Shown here: one piece after another, positions 38,539 through 47,251 of the stretch
How the letters are laid out: each line of letters begins with the position of its first letter
How positions within the stretch are numbered: position 1 is the first letter of the stretch
From: Rhizobium rosettiformans W3
GTDB taxonomy: Bacteria; Pseudomonadota; Alphaproteobacteria; Rhizobiales; Rhizobiaceae
Length of the DNA stretch: 58,219 bases
NCBI RefSeq assembly: GCF_004912135.1
Contig: NZ_STGU01000018.1
Coordinates: 1 to 58,219 of the forward strand
Direction of reading: 5' to 3'
Translations under genes and position numbers: made by a program
The notes under the pieces: generated by a model
Told to the model about the DNA's origin: nothing
Databases searched by the model: none
The model's input: the letters and a program-made list of their open reading frames with translations, nothing else

Positions 38539-41005
38539 CCACGAACCCATCCAGCACCCGTTTCTGGCCGGCGCGGTCGAAATCGATCGTCAGCTTGTTG
38601 CCTTCGATCGAGGCGATGTTGCCGTTGCCGAACTTCAGGTGGAAGACGCGGTCGCCGACCGAGAAGCGGGAGGGTTCCGACGTCGTCGACTTGGCGACGA
38701 GTTCACCCTCGATCGTCTTGGCACGGGGGCCGCTTTCGCCATAGCCGATCCGCTCGACAGCATGGCCTGAGCGGGTGCCCCAGTTGTCGCGGGTGGCATC
38801 CGTCTTGTTCGCCTGGGCGCGTTTCCAGCCCGGCGTTGAATAGCTGTTCTGGAAGGGCTCCTGCTTGTCGAAGCGGGACTGGCCATAGGGGTTGCGACCA
38901 TAGCCGCCATAGGAGGTCTCGGCCTCGGCGACCTCGACATGTGCCGACGGCAGCTCATCGAGGAAGCGCGAGGGCATGGTCGACTGCCACAGCCCGTGAA
39001 TGCGGCGGTTGGAGACGAACCAGATGTGGCAGCGGCGCTTGGCGCGGGTTATGCCGACATAGGCGAGGCGGCGTTCTTCTTCGAGGCCGGCGCGGCCACC
39101 TTCGTCAAGCGCACGCTGGTGCGGGAAGAGGCCTTCCTCCCAGCCGGGCAGGAATACGGTCTCGAATTCCAGACCCTTGGCCGAATGCAGCGTCATGATC
39201 GAGACGGCATCGAGGTTCTCGTTGGTCTCGGCGTCCATGACCAGCGACACGTGTTCGAGGAAGCCGCGCATGCTCTCGAAGGCTTCCATCGATCGGATGA
39301 GTTCCTTCAGGTTTTCCAACCGGCCCGGCGCTTCAGCAGACTTGTCGTTCTGCCACATGGCCGTGTAGCCGCTCTCATCGAGGATCTGCTCGGCGAGTTC
39401 GGTGTGCGGTGTGTTTTCGAGAAGCGATTGCCAGCGGCGGAAGTCGGTGACGACGTCGAAGAGCGCCTTGCGCGCCTTCGGCTTCAACTCGTCGGTTTCG
39501 ATGATGTCGGCCGCTGCCGCGAGCATGGGGATGTCGCGGGCGCGGGCGTAATCATGCAGGTTGCGGATCGTGGTGTCGCCGAGACCGCGCTTCGGCGTGT
39601 TGACGATGCGCTCGAAGGCGAGGTCATCGGCAGGCTGGCACACAAGGCGGAAATAGGCCATCGCATCGCGGATCTCGAGGCGCTCGTAGAAGCGCGGGCC
39701 ACCGATGACGCGGTAGTTCAGACCGAGCGTGACGAAGCGGTCTTCGAATTCGCGCATCTGGAAAGAAGCGCGGACCAGGATCGCCATGTTGTTCAGCGGG
39801 TGCTGCTGGCGCTGGAGCTGTTCGATCTCTTCGCCGACGGCACGCGCTTCCTCTTCCGAATCCCAGGCGGCATGGACGACGACCTTGCCGTCGTTCGGGT
39901 CGACGCGGTCGGTAAACAGGGTCTTGCCGAGGCGGCCTTCGTTGTGGGCAATGAGATGACCGGCGGCGCCGAGGATGTGTTCGGTCGAGCGGTAGTTGCG
40001 CTCCAGCTTGATGACCTTGGCGCCCGGGAAATCCTTCTCGAAGCGCAGGATGTTGTCGACCTCGGCACCGCGCCAGCCATAGATCGACTGGTCGTCATCG
40101 CCGACGCAGCAAACATTCTGCGGCACGCCCGGGGGACGTTGGGCAAGCAGCCTCAGCCACATATACTGCGCGGTGTTGGTGTCCTGATACTCGTCGACCA
40201 GCACGTATTTGAAGCGCTGGTGATACTCCTTGAGCACGTCCGGGTTCGCCTTAAACATGCGGATCGGATGCAGCAGCAGATCGCCGAAATCGCAGGCATT
40301 CAGGGTCTTCAGGCGGTTCTGGTAGGCGATGTAGAGTTCGCGGCCCTTGCCGTTGGCGAAGGCCCGGGCGTCACCTTCCGGGATTTGCGCGGGGTCGAGG
40401 CCCTTGTTCTTCCAGCCGTCGATCATCTGGGCGAACTGCTTGGCCGGCCAACGCTTGTCGTCGAGGCCCTCGGCCTGGATGATCTGCTTGATCAGCCGCA
40501 CGACATCATCGGTGTCGAGAATGGTGAAGTCGGAGGAGAGGCCCACCAGTTCGGCGTGGCGCCGTAGCAATTTGACGCCGATGGAGTGGAAGGTGCCGAG
40601 CCAGGGCATGCCTTCGACCGCACCGCCGACGAGGTGGCCGATACGCTCCTTCATCTCGCGCGCGGCCTTGTTGGTGAAGGTCACGGCGAGGATCTGGCTC
40701 GGAAAGGCCTTTCCCGTTGCCAGGATATGGGCGATGCGGGTGGTGAGAACGCGCGTCTTGCCGGTGCCGGCGCCTGCGAGAACGAGGACCGGACCATCGA
40801 TGGTTTCGACGGCTTCGCGCTGTTCCGGGTTCAAGCCGGAGAGGTAATCGGGCGCGCGAGCCTGGTCACGGGCTGCCATGGCGCGGGCGGCAATGCCCAG
40901 TCCTCCTGCGGCAGGCGTGCCAGCCGCGGTGGCAGGAGATCCAGCCGGCTTGCGCGGCGCGGGCTCTTCGTCGAAGAAGGGAATGTCGTCGAAACCGTTA
41001 CTCAT
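38525..41005 (-). CDS. uvrD: ATP-dependent DNA helicase UvrD/PcrA
   Basis: SF1A helicase of 826 residues acting in nucleotide-excision and mismatch repair. Motifs: Q motif LNPEQREAV, Walker A AGAGTGKTRVL, Ia AVTFTNKAAREM, II VLVDEYQDTN, III GDDDQSIYGWRGA, IV LERNYRS, V TLHSAKGLEF, VI VGITRAKRR. The C-terminal 170 residues are a linker and a Tudor-like end (VGDRVFHLKFGNGNIASIEG) typical of UvrD/PcrA. ATG 41005 is chosen (MSNGFDD). Confidence 0.96.
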   Translation of the reverse strand: MSNGFDDIPFFDEEPAPRKPAGSPATAAGTPAAGGLGIAARAMAARDQARAPDYLSGLNPEQREAVETIDGPVLVLAGAGTGKTRVLTTRIAHILATGKAFPSQILAVTFTNKAAREMKERIGHLVGGAVEGMPWLGTFHSIGVKLLRRHAELVGLSSDFTILDTDDVVRLIKQIIQAEGLDDKRWPAKQFAQMIDGWKNKGLDPAQIPEGDARAFANGKGRELYIAYQNRLKTLNACDFGDLLLHPIRMFKANPDVLKEYHQRFKYVLVDEYQDTNTAQYMWLRLLAQRPPGVPQNVCCVGDDDQSIYGWRGAEVDNILRFEKDFPGAKVIKLERNYRSTEHILGAAGHLIAHNEGRLGKTLFTDRVDPNDGKVVVHAAWDSEEEARAVGEEIEQLQRQQHPLNNMAILVRASFQMREFEDRFVTLGLNYRVIGGPRFYERLEIRDAMAYFRLVCQPADDLAFERIVNTPKRGLGDTTIRNLHDYARARDIPMLAAAADIIETDELKPKARKALFDVVTDFRRWQSLLENTPHTELAEQILDESGYTAMWQNDKSAEAPGRLENLKELIRSMEAFESMRGFLEHVSLVMDAETNENLDAVSIMTLHSAKGLEFETVFLPGWEEGLFPHQRALDEGGRAGLEEERRLAYVGITRAKRRCHIWFVSNRRIHGLWQSTMPSRFLDELPSAHVEVAEAETSYGGYGRNPYGQSRFDKQEPFQNSYSTPGWKRAQANKTDATRDNWGTRSGHAVERIGYGESGPRAKTIEGELVAKSTTSEPSRFSVGDRVFHLKFGNGNIASIEGNKLTIDFDRAGQKRVLDGFVEKAG

Positions 41006-41282
41006 GCGGCCCAATGTAGTGATTCGGGTCGGAAAGGCCAGTGACGGCGTTCTGGTTTTATTCCTTGCGCCGTGTTGCGCACGGATTTCCAGGCGCGTGA
41101 TTGACGGGATGTGCTAAGCTCGCCGCCTGAGACTTCCTATGGCATGCAGCCGGGCCGAGATCACGGTGGCGTGAAAAGACGCGAGATTACAAATCAGTAA
41201 GCTTGGCGTTCTGCCATTGCCACTTGGGGTTTGCGCCCGATACTTAACCGACATCATCCAGTTCGACATTTCGGAGCCCTGC

Positions 41283-42494
41283 ATGCCGCTTTGGAAGCAA
41301 CTCGCCATCAGTATTGCCCTGATTTTCGTTGCCCTCTGTTCCTGGGTCTATTTCTCTCCGGGAGCCGGGCAGACGCTCGTGTCCATGGGCGTGCCGCAAT
41401 CTGTGGTGGCTCTCGTCTCGGGTCAGCCTGACGGCGAGGGGCAGCAGGCCCAGGGTCAGTCGGCTCAGGGGGCTGGACAAGGACAAGGGCAGGGACAGGG
41501 GCAAGGGCAGGGCGGTCGCCGCGGCGGCAATCAGAACATCCTTGTAGCGACCCAGCCGGTGACGATCGGCGTGGTCAATGACCGGCTGAGCGCGATCGGT
41601 GACGGCGAGGCCATCGAGGCCGTGACCGTCATGCCGCAGGCTTCCGGTACCATCGCGGAAATCCTGGTCTCCTCAGGCCAGAAGGTGAAAAAGGGCGACA
41701 TCATCGCCCGCCTCGACCGCGAAGAGCAGGTGATCCTGCGCGATCAGGCAGCCGTTGCGCTGCGCAGCGCAAAGGAAAAGGCCGAGTCCTATCGCAATCT
41801 GCAGAGCTTCTCGCGTCTCGACGTTCTCGACGCACAGATTGCCGAGGAGCAGGCGCAGCTGCAGCTGACGACCGCCGAGCTCAACTTGAAGCGCCGTGAC
41901 ATTGTCGCGCCGATCGACGGCACGATCGGGATCGTCGGCGTCAGCATTGGCGACAACGTGACGAACACGACCGCCATCGTCTCGCTCGACAACCGCAGCC
42001 AGCTTCTGGTGGATTTCTGGGCGCCCGAGCGTTTCGCAGCCGCCGTAACCCCCGGCATGGCGGTCGAGGCGAGCTCCGTTTCGCGTCCCGGCCAGGTGTT
42101 CAAAGGCAGCGTCGAGGCCGTTGACAACCGGGTTGACGAGGCGAGCCGCACGATCCGCATTCGTGCGAAGATCGACAATCCCGACGATGTGCTGCGCGCC
42201 GGCATGTCCTTCAATGTCGTCATGCGCTTCCCCGGCGACCAATATGCGGCCGTGAACCCGCTTGCGGTTCAATGGGATGGCGAAGGCTCTTTCGTCTGGC
42301 AGATCGTCGATAACAAATCCGTGAAGACCCGCGTCACCATTGTCCAACGCAATTCCGACCAGATCCTCGTCGACTCCTCTTTGACGGAAGGCGACGTGGT
42401 CGCGGTCGAAGGACTGCAGCGGGTGCGTGAAGGCGGCGCGGTCGAGGTCGCGGGTGGCGATCGGGCCGGTACCGAGGAGGTCGCCACACGATGA
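41283..42494 (+). CDS. RND efflux periplasmic adaptor (HlyD/MFP family)
   Basis: Membrane fusion protein that bridges an RND pump and an outer-membrane channel. 403 residues from ATG 41283. An N-terminal hydrophobic anchor is followed by a short disordered GQ-repeat stretch (about residues 60-85, alternating Gly-Gln ending GRRGG), then the lipoyl/barrel-sandwich domain (TVMPQASGTIAEILV, VKKGDIIARLD), a short alpha-hairpin, and beta-barrel and membrane-proximal domains. No lipobox Cys, so it is membrane-anchored rather than lipidated. It overlaps the pump gene by ATGA. Confidence 0.92.
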   Translation: MPLWKQLAISIALIFVALCSWVYFSPGAGQTLVSMGVPQSVVALVSGQPDGEGQQAQGQSAQGAGQGQGQGQGQGQGGRRGGNQNILVATQPVTIGVVNDRLSAIGDGEAIEAVTVMPQASGTIAEILVSSGQKVKKGDIIARLDREEQVILRDQAAVALRSAKEKAESYRNLQSFSRLDVLDAQIAEEQAQLQLTTAELNLKRRDIVAPIDGTIGIVGVSIGDNVTNTTAIVSLDNRSQLLVDFWAPERFAAAVTPGMAVEASSVSRPGQVFKGSVEAVDNRVDEASRTIRIRAKIDNPDDVLRAGMSFNVVMRFPGDQYAAVNPLAVQWDGEGSFVWQIVDNKSVKTRVTIVQRNSDQILVDSSLTEGDVVAVEGLQRVREGGAVEVAGGDRAGTEEVATR

Positions 42495-45400
42495 GCGCGA
42501 CAGAGAACGGTTCCGAACAGTCCGGCCGAAGCTTTACCGCACTGTTCGTCCGCCGGCCGGTGCTGGCTGCGGTGCTCAATACGCTTCTTGTCGTTGCCGG
42601 TCTGGCAGCGCTCGCCGGCATTGAAATCCGCGAACTGCCCGATGTCGACCAGCCTGTCATCACCGTCAGCACCGACTATGACGGTGCATCAGCTCAGACC
42701 ATGGACCAGGAGGTGACCCGCATCATCGAAGGGGCCGTCGCCCGGGTGAGCGGCCTCAAGTCCATGTCGTCGCGCTCATCTTTTGGGGACAGCCGGACCA
42801 CGCTCGAATTCGGCGACAATGTCGACCTCGCCGTTGCTGCCAACGACGTTCGGGACGCGCTCGCGCGGGTACGCAATCAGCTTCCTGATGATGCGGACGA
42901 GCCGCGCATCGTAAAGGCCGATTCGGATTCCCAGCCGATCATGCGCCTCGGCGTCACCTCCAGCACGCTTTCCATGGAAGACCTGACGCTGCTGGTCGAG
43001 AACGAGATCTCCGACCGCCTGGCGGCGGTCGAAGGCGTGGCCGATGTTCAGATCTATGGCGATCAGGAAAAGGTTTTCCGGATCGACGTGAACCAGGCGG
43101 CTTTGGCGAGCCGGGGCTTGAGCGTTGCCGATCTTGCCACGGAACTGCAGAGCGCGTCGCTCGACGTACCCGCTGGCACGCTGGAATCGCAGACGCAGGA
43201 CATCGTCGTCCGCGCCACGGCGAACCTCACGACGGTCGAGGATTTCGAAAACGTGTTGATCGGCGAACGGGTGCGTTTGCGGGATGTGGCGACGGTTACG
43301 CTCGGCGCGGATGACGGCTCGACCTCGCTCCGATCCAACGGCGTCCAGGGTGTCGGTCTCGGCATCATTCGTCAGGCTCAATCGAATACGCTGAACATCT
43401 CGGCCGGTGTTCATGCGGCTGTCGATGCCATGGCGAGTGCTCTGCCCGAGGGCACACGGGTGATCGTCACCAGCGACGACGCCGTGTTCATCCAAGGCGC
43501 GCTGCACGAGGTGGAGATCGCGCTCGGCCTCTCCGCCGTCATCGTGCTGGTCGTGCTTTACCTCTTCCTCCGCGACTGGCGGGCGACGCTGATCCCGGCG
43601 CTTACCATGCCGGTTGCGCTGATCGGGACCTTGGTTGCGATCTATCTCGTCGGCTTCTCGATCAACATCTTGACCCTGCTCGCGATTGTTCTTGCCACCG
43701 GTCTTGTCGTCGACGATGCGATCGTGGTGCTCGAGAATATCGTGCGCCGACGCGCCGAGGGCATGGGGCCTCGGGCGGCCGCCGTGCTCGGCACGCAGGA
43801 AGTCTTCTTCGCGGTCCTCGCGACGACCGCAACGCTTGCCGCGGTCTTCATTCCGCTTTCCTTCCTGCCGGGGCAGCTCGGCGGCCTTTTCCGCGAATTC
43901 GGCTTCGTGCTAGCATTTGCCGTTCTCCTGTCCTCGTTCACGGCACTCACGCTCTGCCCGATGATGGCGTCGCGCATGCTCTCGCGCCAGAGTGAGGAGA
44001 AGAAAGGACTGCTGGGTGCCTTCGGGAAGCGGTTTGCGAGTTTCTATGGCCGCAGCCTGCGCGCCTGCCTTGGCAACCCGCTGATCGTGGTTGTCGTGGC
44101 CGGGATGTTTTCGGGCGCCGCCTACCTTGCCTTCACGATGATCCAGAGCGAGATCACGCCACGCGAGGACCGCTCGGTCGTCCTGATGCGTCTCACCACG
44201 CCGCAGGGATCGAGCCTCGCCTATACCCGTGACCAGCTGCAGCGGGTCGAGGAGAATCTTCAGCCCTTGCGGGACAATGGCGAGATCCAGAACATCTTCT
44301 CGATTTCGGGCCAGGGATCTTCCAACAGCGCCTTCATGGTCATGACGCTCGCCCCCTGGTCGGAACGCGATCGATCGCAGGACGAGATCGTTCAGGACGT
44401 CAATGCTGCCGCCGCCAAGGTGCCGGCGCTTCGCGGCAATGTCTTCCAGACGAACAGTCTGAGGATCCGTGGCGCCGGCAGCGGTCTGCAAATGGCCATG
44501 GTCGGAGCCAGCCATGAGCGGCTGACCGAGGCAGTGCTGGCGATGGTCGAGCAGATGCGCGACCGTCCGGAATTCCAGACCCCGCGGATCGACAACGAGC
44601 CGACCCAGGCGCAGATTTCGGTGACGATCGACCGCGAGCGAGCGTCCGATCTCGGCATCGATATCGGCGCGATCGGCACCTCGCTGCAGGCGCTGCTCGA
44701 GGGACGCTCGGTCACCGACGTGTTTGTCGACGGCAATTCGATCCCGGTCCGCCTGGTGTCCAGCACGACACCGATCAACGATCCGACGGATCTCGAAAAC
44801 ATCTTCCTCACGACCTCCGACGGCCGTGTCGTGCCGATGTCGTCGATCGCATCGCTTGAGGAAAAGGCGGTCTCGCCAACGCTCAATCGCGAGCAACAGC
44901 TGGCGTCGGTCTCCTTCTCGGCCGGTCTTGCGGACGGCGTCGCGCTCGGCGACGCCGTCGAGCTGGTGACCCAGATGGCGGAGCCACTGTTGCCGCGCGG
45001 CTCGCGTCTCATGCCGCTGGCTGAGGCGGCTACGCTCGAGGAAAACAGCTATGGCATGGCGCTGACCTTCGGCTTTGCGATTGCGATCATCCTCCTCGTG
45101 CTCGCCGCCCAGTTCGAAAGTGTGGTGTCCTCGCTGATTATCATGGCGACCGTGCCGCTCGGTCTGGCCTGTGCCGTCTTCGCTCTCGTCATCACCGGTT
45201 CGACGCTCAACGTCTACAGCCAGATCGGTCTCGTTCTCTTGGTCGGGGTCATGGCGAAGAATGGCATCCTGATCGTGGAATTCGCCAATCAGTTGCGCGA
45301 TCGCGGACTGTCTGTGCGTGAGGCGATCGAAACGGCCTGCACGATCCGCCTGCGTCCTGTCATGATGACGATGATTGCGACCGTGCTCGGCGGTGTGCCC

Positions 45401-45640
45401 CTGGTGCTGGCGCAAGGGGCGGGTGCGGAAGCACGCATCGCGCTCGGCTGGGTGATCGTCGGCGGTCTCGGGATCGCGACCCTTGTCACGCTCTACATCA
45501 CGCCCGTTGCCTATCTGCTGCTCGCGCGCTTCAGCAAGCCGCATGCACAGGAGGAGGCGCGTCTGAAGACGGAGCTCGAGGATGCGACGCTGAAGATTGC
45601 CAATGATCCCGGTGCACCGCCGCGGATTGCTGCCGAGTGA
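42491..45640 (+). CDS. RND efflux permease (AcrB/MdtB-like)
   Basis: Proton-driven export pump, 1049 residues with the twelve-TM RND plan and two large periplasmic loops. Motifs: FVRRPVLAAVLNTLLVVAG at the N-terminus; VSTDYDGASAQTMDQEVT; TM4 region LATGLVVDDAIVVLENI with the paired Asp of the proton relay; TM10/11 region LVGVMAKNGILIVEFAN. Substrate unknown: fits the broad HAE-1/heavy-metal-independent class. It forms an operon with the adaptor; the outer-membrane partner is not here and no regulator is adjacent. Confidence 0.95.
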   Translation: MSATENGSEQSGRSFTALFVRRPVLAAVLNTLLVVAGLAALAGIEIRELPDVDQPVITVSTDYDGASAQTMDQEVTRIIEGAVARVSGLKSMSSRSSFGDSRTTLEFGDNVDLAVAANDVRDALARVRNQLPDDADEPRIVKADSDSQPIMRLGVTSSTLSMEDLTLLVENEISDRLAAVEGVADVQIYGDQEKVFRIDVNQAALASRGLSVADLATELQSASLDVPAGTLESQTQDIVVRATANLTTVEDFENVLIGERVRLRDVATVTLGADDGSTSLRSNGVQGVGLGIIRQAQSNTLNISAGVHAAVDAMASALPEGTRVIVTSDDAVFIQGALHEVEIALGLSAVIVLVVLYLFLRDWRATLIPALTMPVALIGTLVAIYLVGFSINILTLLAIVLATGLVVDDAIVVLENIVRRRAEGMGPRAAAVLGTQEVFFAVLATTATLAAVFIPLSFLPGQLGGLFREFGFVLAFAVLLSSFTALTLCPMMASRMLSRQSEEKKGLLGAFGKRFASFYGRSLRACLGNPLIVVVVAGMFSGAAYLAFTMIQSEITPREDRSVVLMRLTTPQGSSLAYTRDQLQRVEENLQPLRDNGEIQNIFSISGQGSSNSAFMVMTLAPWSERDRSQDEIVQDVNAAAAKVPALRGNVFQTNSLRIRGAGSGLQMAMVGASHERLTEAVLAMVEQMRDRPEFQTPRIDNEPTQAQISVTIDRERASDLGIDIGAIGTSLQALLEGRSVTDVFVDGNSIPVRLVSSTTPINDPTDLENIFLTTSDGRVVPMSSIASLEEKAVSPTLNREQQLASVSFSAGLADGVALGDAVELVTQMAEPLLPRGSRLMPLAEAATLEENSYGMALTFGFAIAIILLVLAAQFESVVSSLIIMATVPLGLACAVFALVITGSTLNVYSQIGLVLLVGVMAKNGILIVEFANQLRDRGLSVREAIETACTIRLRPVMMTMIATVLGGVPLVLAQGAGAEARIALGWVIVGGLGIATLVTLYITPVAYLLLARFSKPHAQEEARLKTELEDATLKIANDPGAPPRIAAE

Positions 45641-45767
45641 CGGGGAGGGGCGATACGCTCCTCCTCTGCCCTTCGGACGGCTGGACAATCTCCAAACCCT
45701 ATCCCATAGCAGGAGCGCATCGGCAGTTGGCCGGTGCGCGCCATGACAGGATTTCGGGAGGTCGCGG

Positions 45768-47177
45768 ATGGCCCGCAAGGATGTGATCGACGGCAAACGC
45801 AACGAAGAGGGTATCGCCTCCGTTTTGCCACTTCTGAAACAGCGCTTCGGAGAGCGCTTCCAGACCGGTCAGTCCTTCCGCGAGCAACACAGTCACACCA
45901 CGACCTATCTGCCGTCGCAGTTGCCCGACGGCGTCGTCTTCGTCGAAAACAGCGAGGATGTTCGGGAAGTCGTGCGCCTCTGCGCGGAGCATCGGGTGCC
46001 GATCGTGCCATTCGGCACCGGCTCCTCGCTCGAAGGGCAGGTAAATGCGCCGTTCGGCGGCATTTCCGTCGATTTCAGCCGCATGAACAAGATCCTGTCG
46101 GTCAATGCCGAAGACCTCGATTGCACTGTCGAGCCTGGTGTGACGCGGGAAGACCTCAATACGTATCTGCGCGACACCGGTCTCTTCTTTCCGATCGATC
46201 CGGGCGCCAACGCCTCGCTCGGCGGTATGACCGCGACGCGCGCTTCGGGCACCAATGCCGTGCGCTATGGCACGATGAAGGACAATGTGCTGGCGCTGAC
46301 CGTGGTGACCGCTGACGGCGAGGAAATCCGCACGGCCCATCGGGCGCGCAAATCCTCCGCCGGCTATGATCTCACGCGGCTCTTTGTCGGCTCGGAAGGC
46401 ACGCTCGGGGTCATCACGTCGGTCACGCTTCGGCTGCAGGGTATCCCGGCCAAGATCAGCGGCGGCGTCTGCGCCTTTCCGACACTGGAGGATGCCTGCA
46501 ATGCGGTCATCATGACGATCCAGATGGGGATACCCGTTGCGCGCATCGAATTGCTGGACGAAATGCAGATCCGCGCCTGCAACGCCTATTCCAAGCTCTC
46601 CTATGCCGAGCAGCCGACACTCTTCGTCGAATTTCACGGCACGGAGGAAACGGTGGCGCTGCAGGCTGCGCAGTTCGGCGAGATCGCGGCTGAGTTCGGT
46701 GGCGGGCCTTTCGCCTACACCGCCAATGCGGAAGAGCGCAATCAGCTGTGGAAGGCGCGGCACAATGCATACTGGGCAAGCCGGGCGCTCGCGCCGGAAC
46801 TTGCGGCCCTTTCCACGGATGTCTGCGTTCCGATTTCGCGGCTCGCGGAATGCGTGGCCGCGACCCAGGCGGACATCCAGGAGAACGGCTTCCTTGCACC
46901 GATCGTCGGTCATGCCGGTGACGGGAATTTCCACGTTCTGCTGCTCTTCAACGATAAGGACGCGGCCGATGTCGAGCGGGCAGAAGCCTTCCTGGAGCGC
47001 CTCAACGGTCGCGCCCTTGCCATGGAGGGTACCTGCACCGGCGAACACGGCATCGGGCAGGGCAAGATCGGATATCTGCGGCAGGAACTGGGCTCCGCCT
47101 TGCCGGCAATGCGGGCGATCAAGGCCGGTCTCGACCCGCACGACATCTTCAATCCCGGCAAGATCTTTCGCCTGTGA
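45768..47177 (+). CDS. FAD-linked oxidase (D-lactate dehydrogenase / GlcD family)
   Basis: 469 residues. FAD-binding PCMH domain: VPFGTGSSLEGQVNAPFGG, DPGANASLGGMTATRASG and RYGTMKDNVL. C-terminal cap with VGHAGDGNFHVLL and CTGEHGIGQGKIGYL, which carry the substrate-side His residues. Closest in pattern to the cytochrome-dependent D-lactate dehydrogenase group (LDHD-like), but glycolate or other 2-hydroxy acids are possible. GGGAGG lies before ATG 45768. It has no glcE/glcF partners nearby, favouring the single-subunit D-lactate type. Confidence 0.9.
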   Translation: MARKDVIDGKRNEEGIASVLPLLKQRFGERFQTGQSFREQHSHTTTYLPSQLPDGVVFVENSEDVREVVRLCAEHRVPIVPFGTGSSLEGQVNAPFGGISVDFSRMNKILSVNAEDLDCTVEPGVTREDLNTYLRDTGLFFPIDPGANASLGGMTATRASGTNAVRYGTMKDNVLALTVVTADGEEIRTAHRARKSSAGYDLTRLFVGSEGTLGVITSVTLRLQGIPAKISGGVCAFPTLEDACNAVIMTIQMGIPVARIELLDEMQIRACNAYSKLSYAEQPTLFVEFHGTEETVALQAAQFGEIAAEFGGGPFAYTANAEERNQLWKARHNAYWASRALAPELAALSTDVCVPISRLAECVAATQADIQENGFLAPIVGHAGDGNFHVLLLFNDKDAADVERAEAFLERLNGRALAMEGTCTGEHGIGQGKIGYLRQELGSALPAMRAIKAGLDPHDIFNPGKIFRL

Positions 47178-47251
47178 CTGCAAGAGCTTGCGGGTTGCCC
47201 CTGCGGCGAATTGCGTTACCTTCGGGGCCGTAATCAAGGGAGTGGCATTCG

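Noticed and set aside
38939..40567. Plus-strand frame of about 540 codons opposite uvrD
   Set aside because: Opposite a complete SF1A helicase; no start site or domain of its own.
41474..41513. Short tandem repeat as a CRISPR array
   Set aside because: Six-base GGGCAG-like units inside a coding frame, no spacers.
43910..45802. Long minus-strand frame opposite the RND pump
   Set aside because: Antisense shadow; the pump on the plus strand has complete RND motifs.
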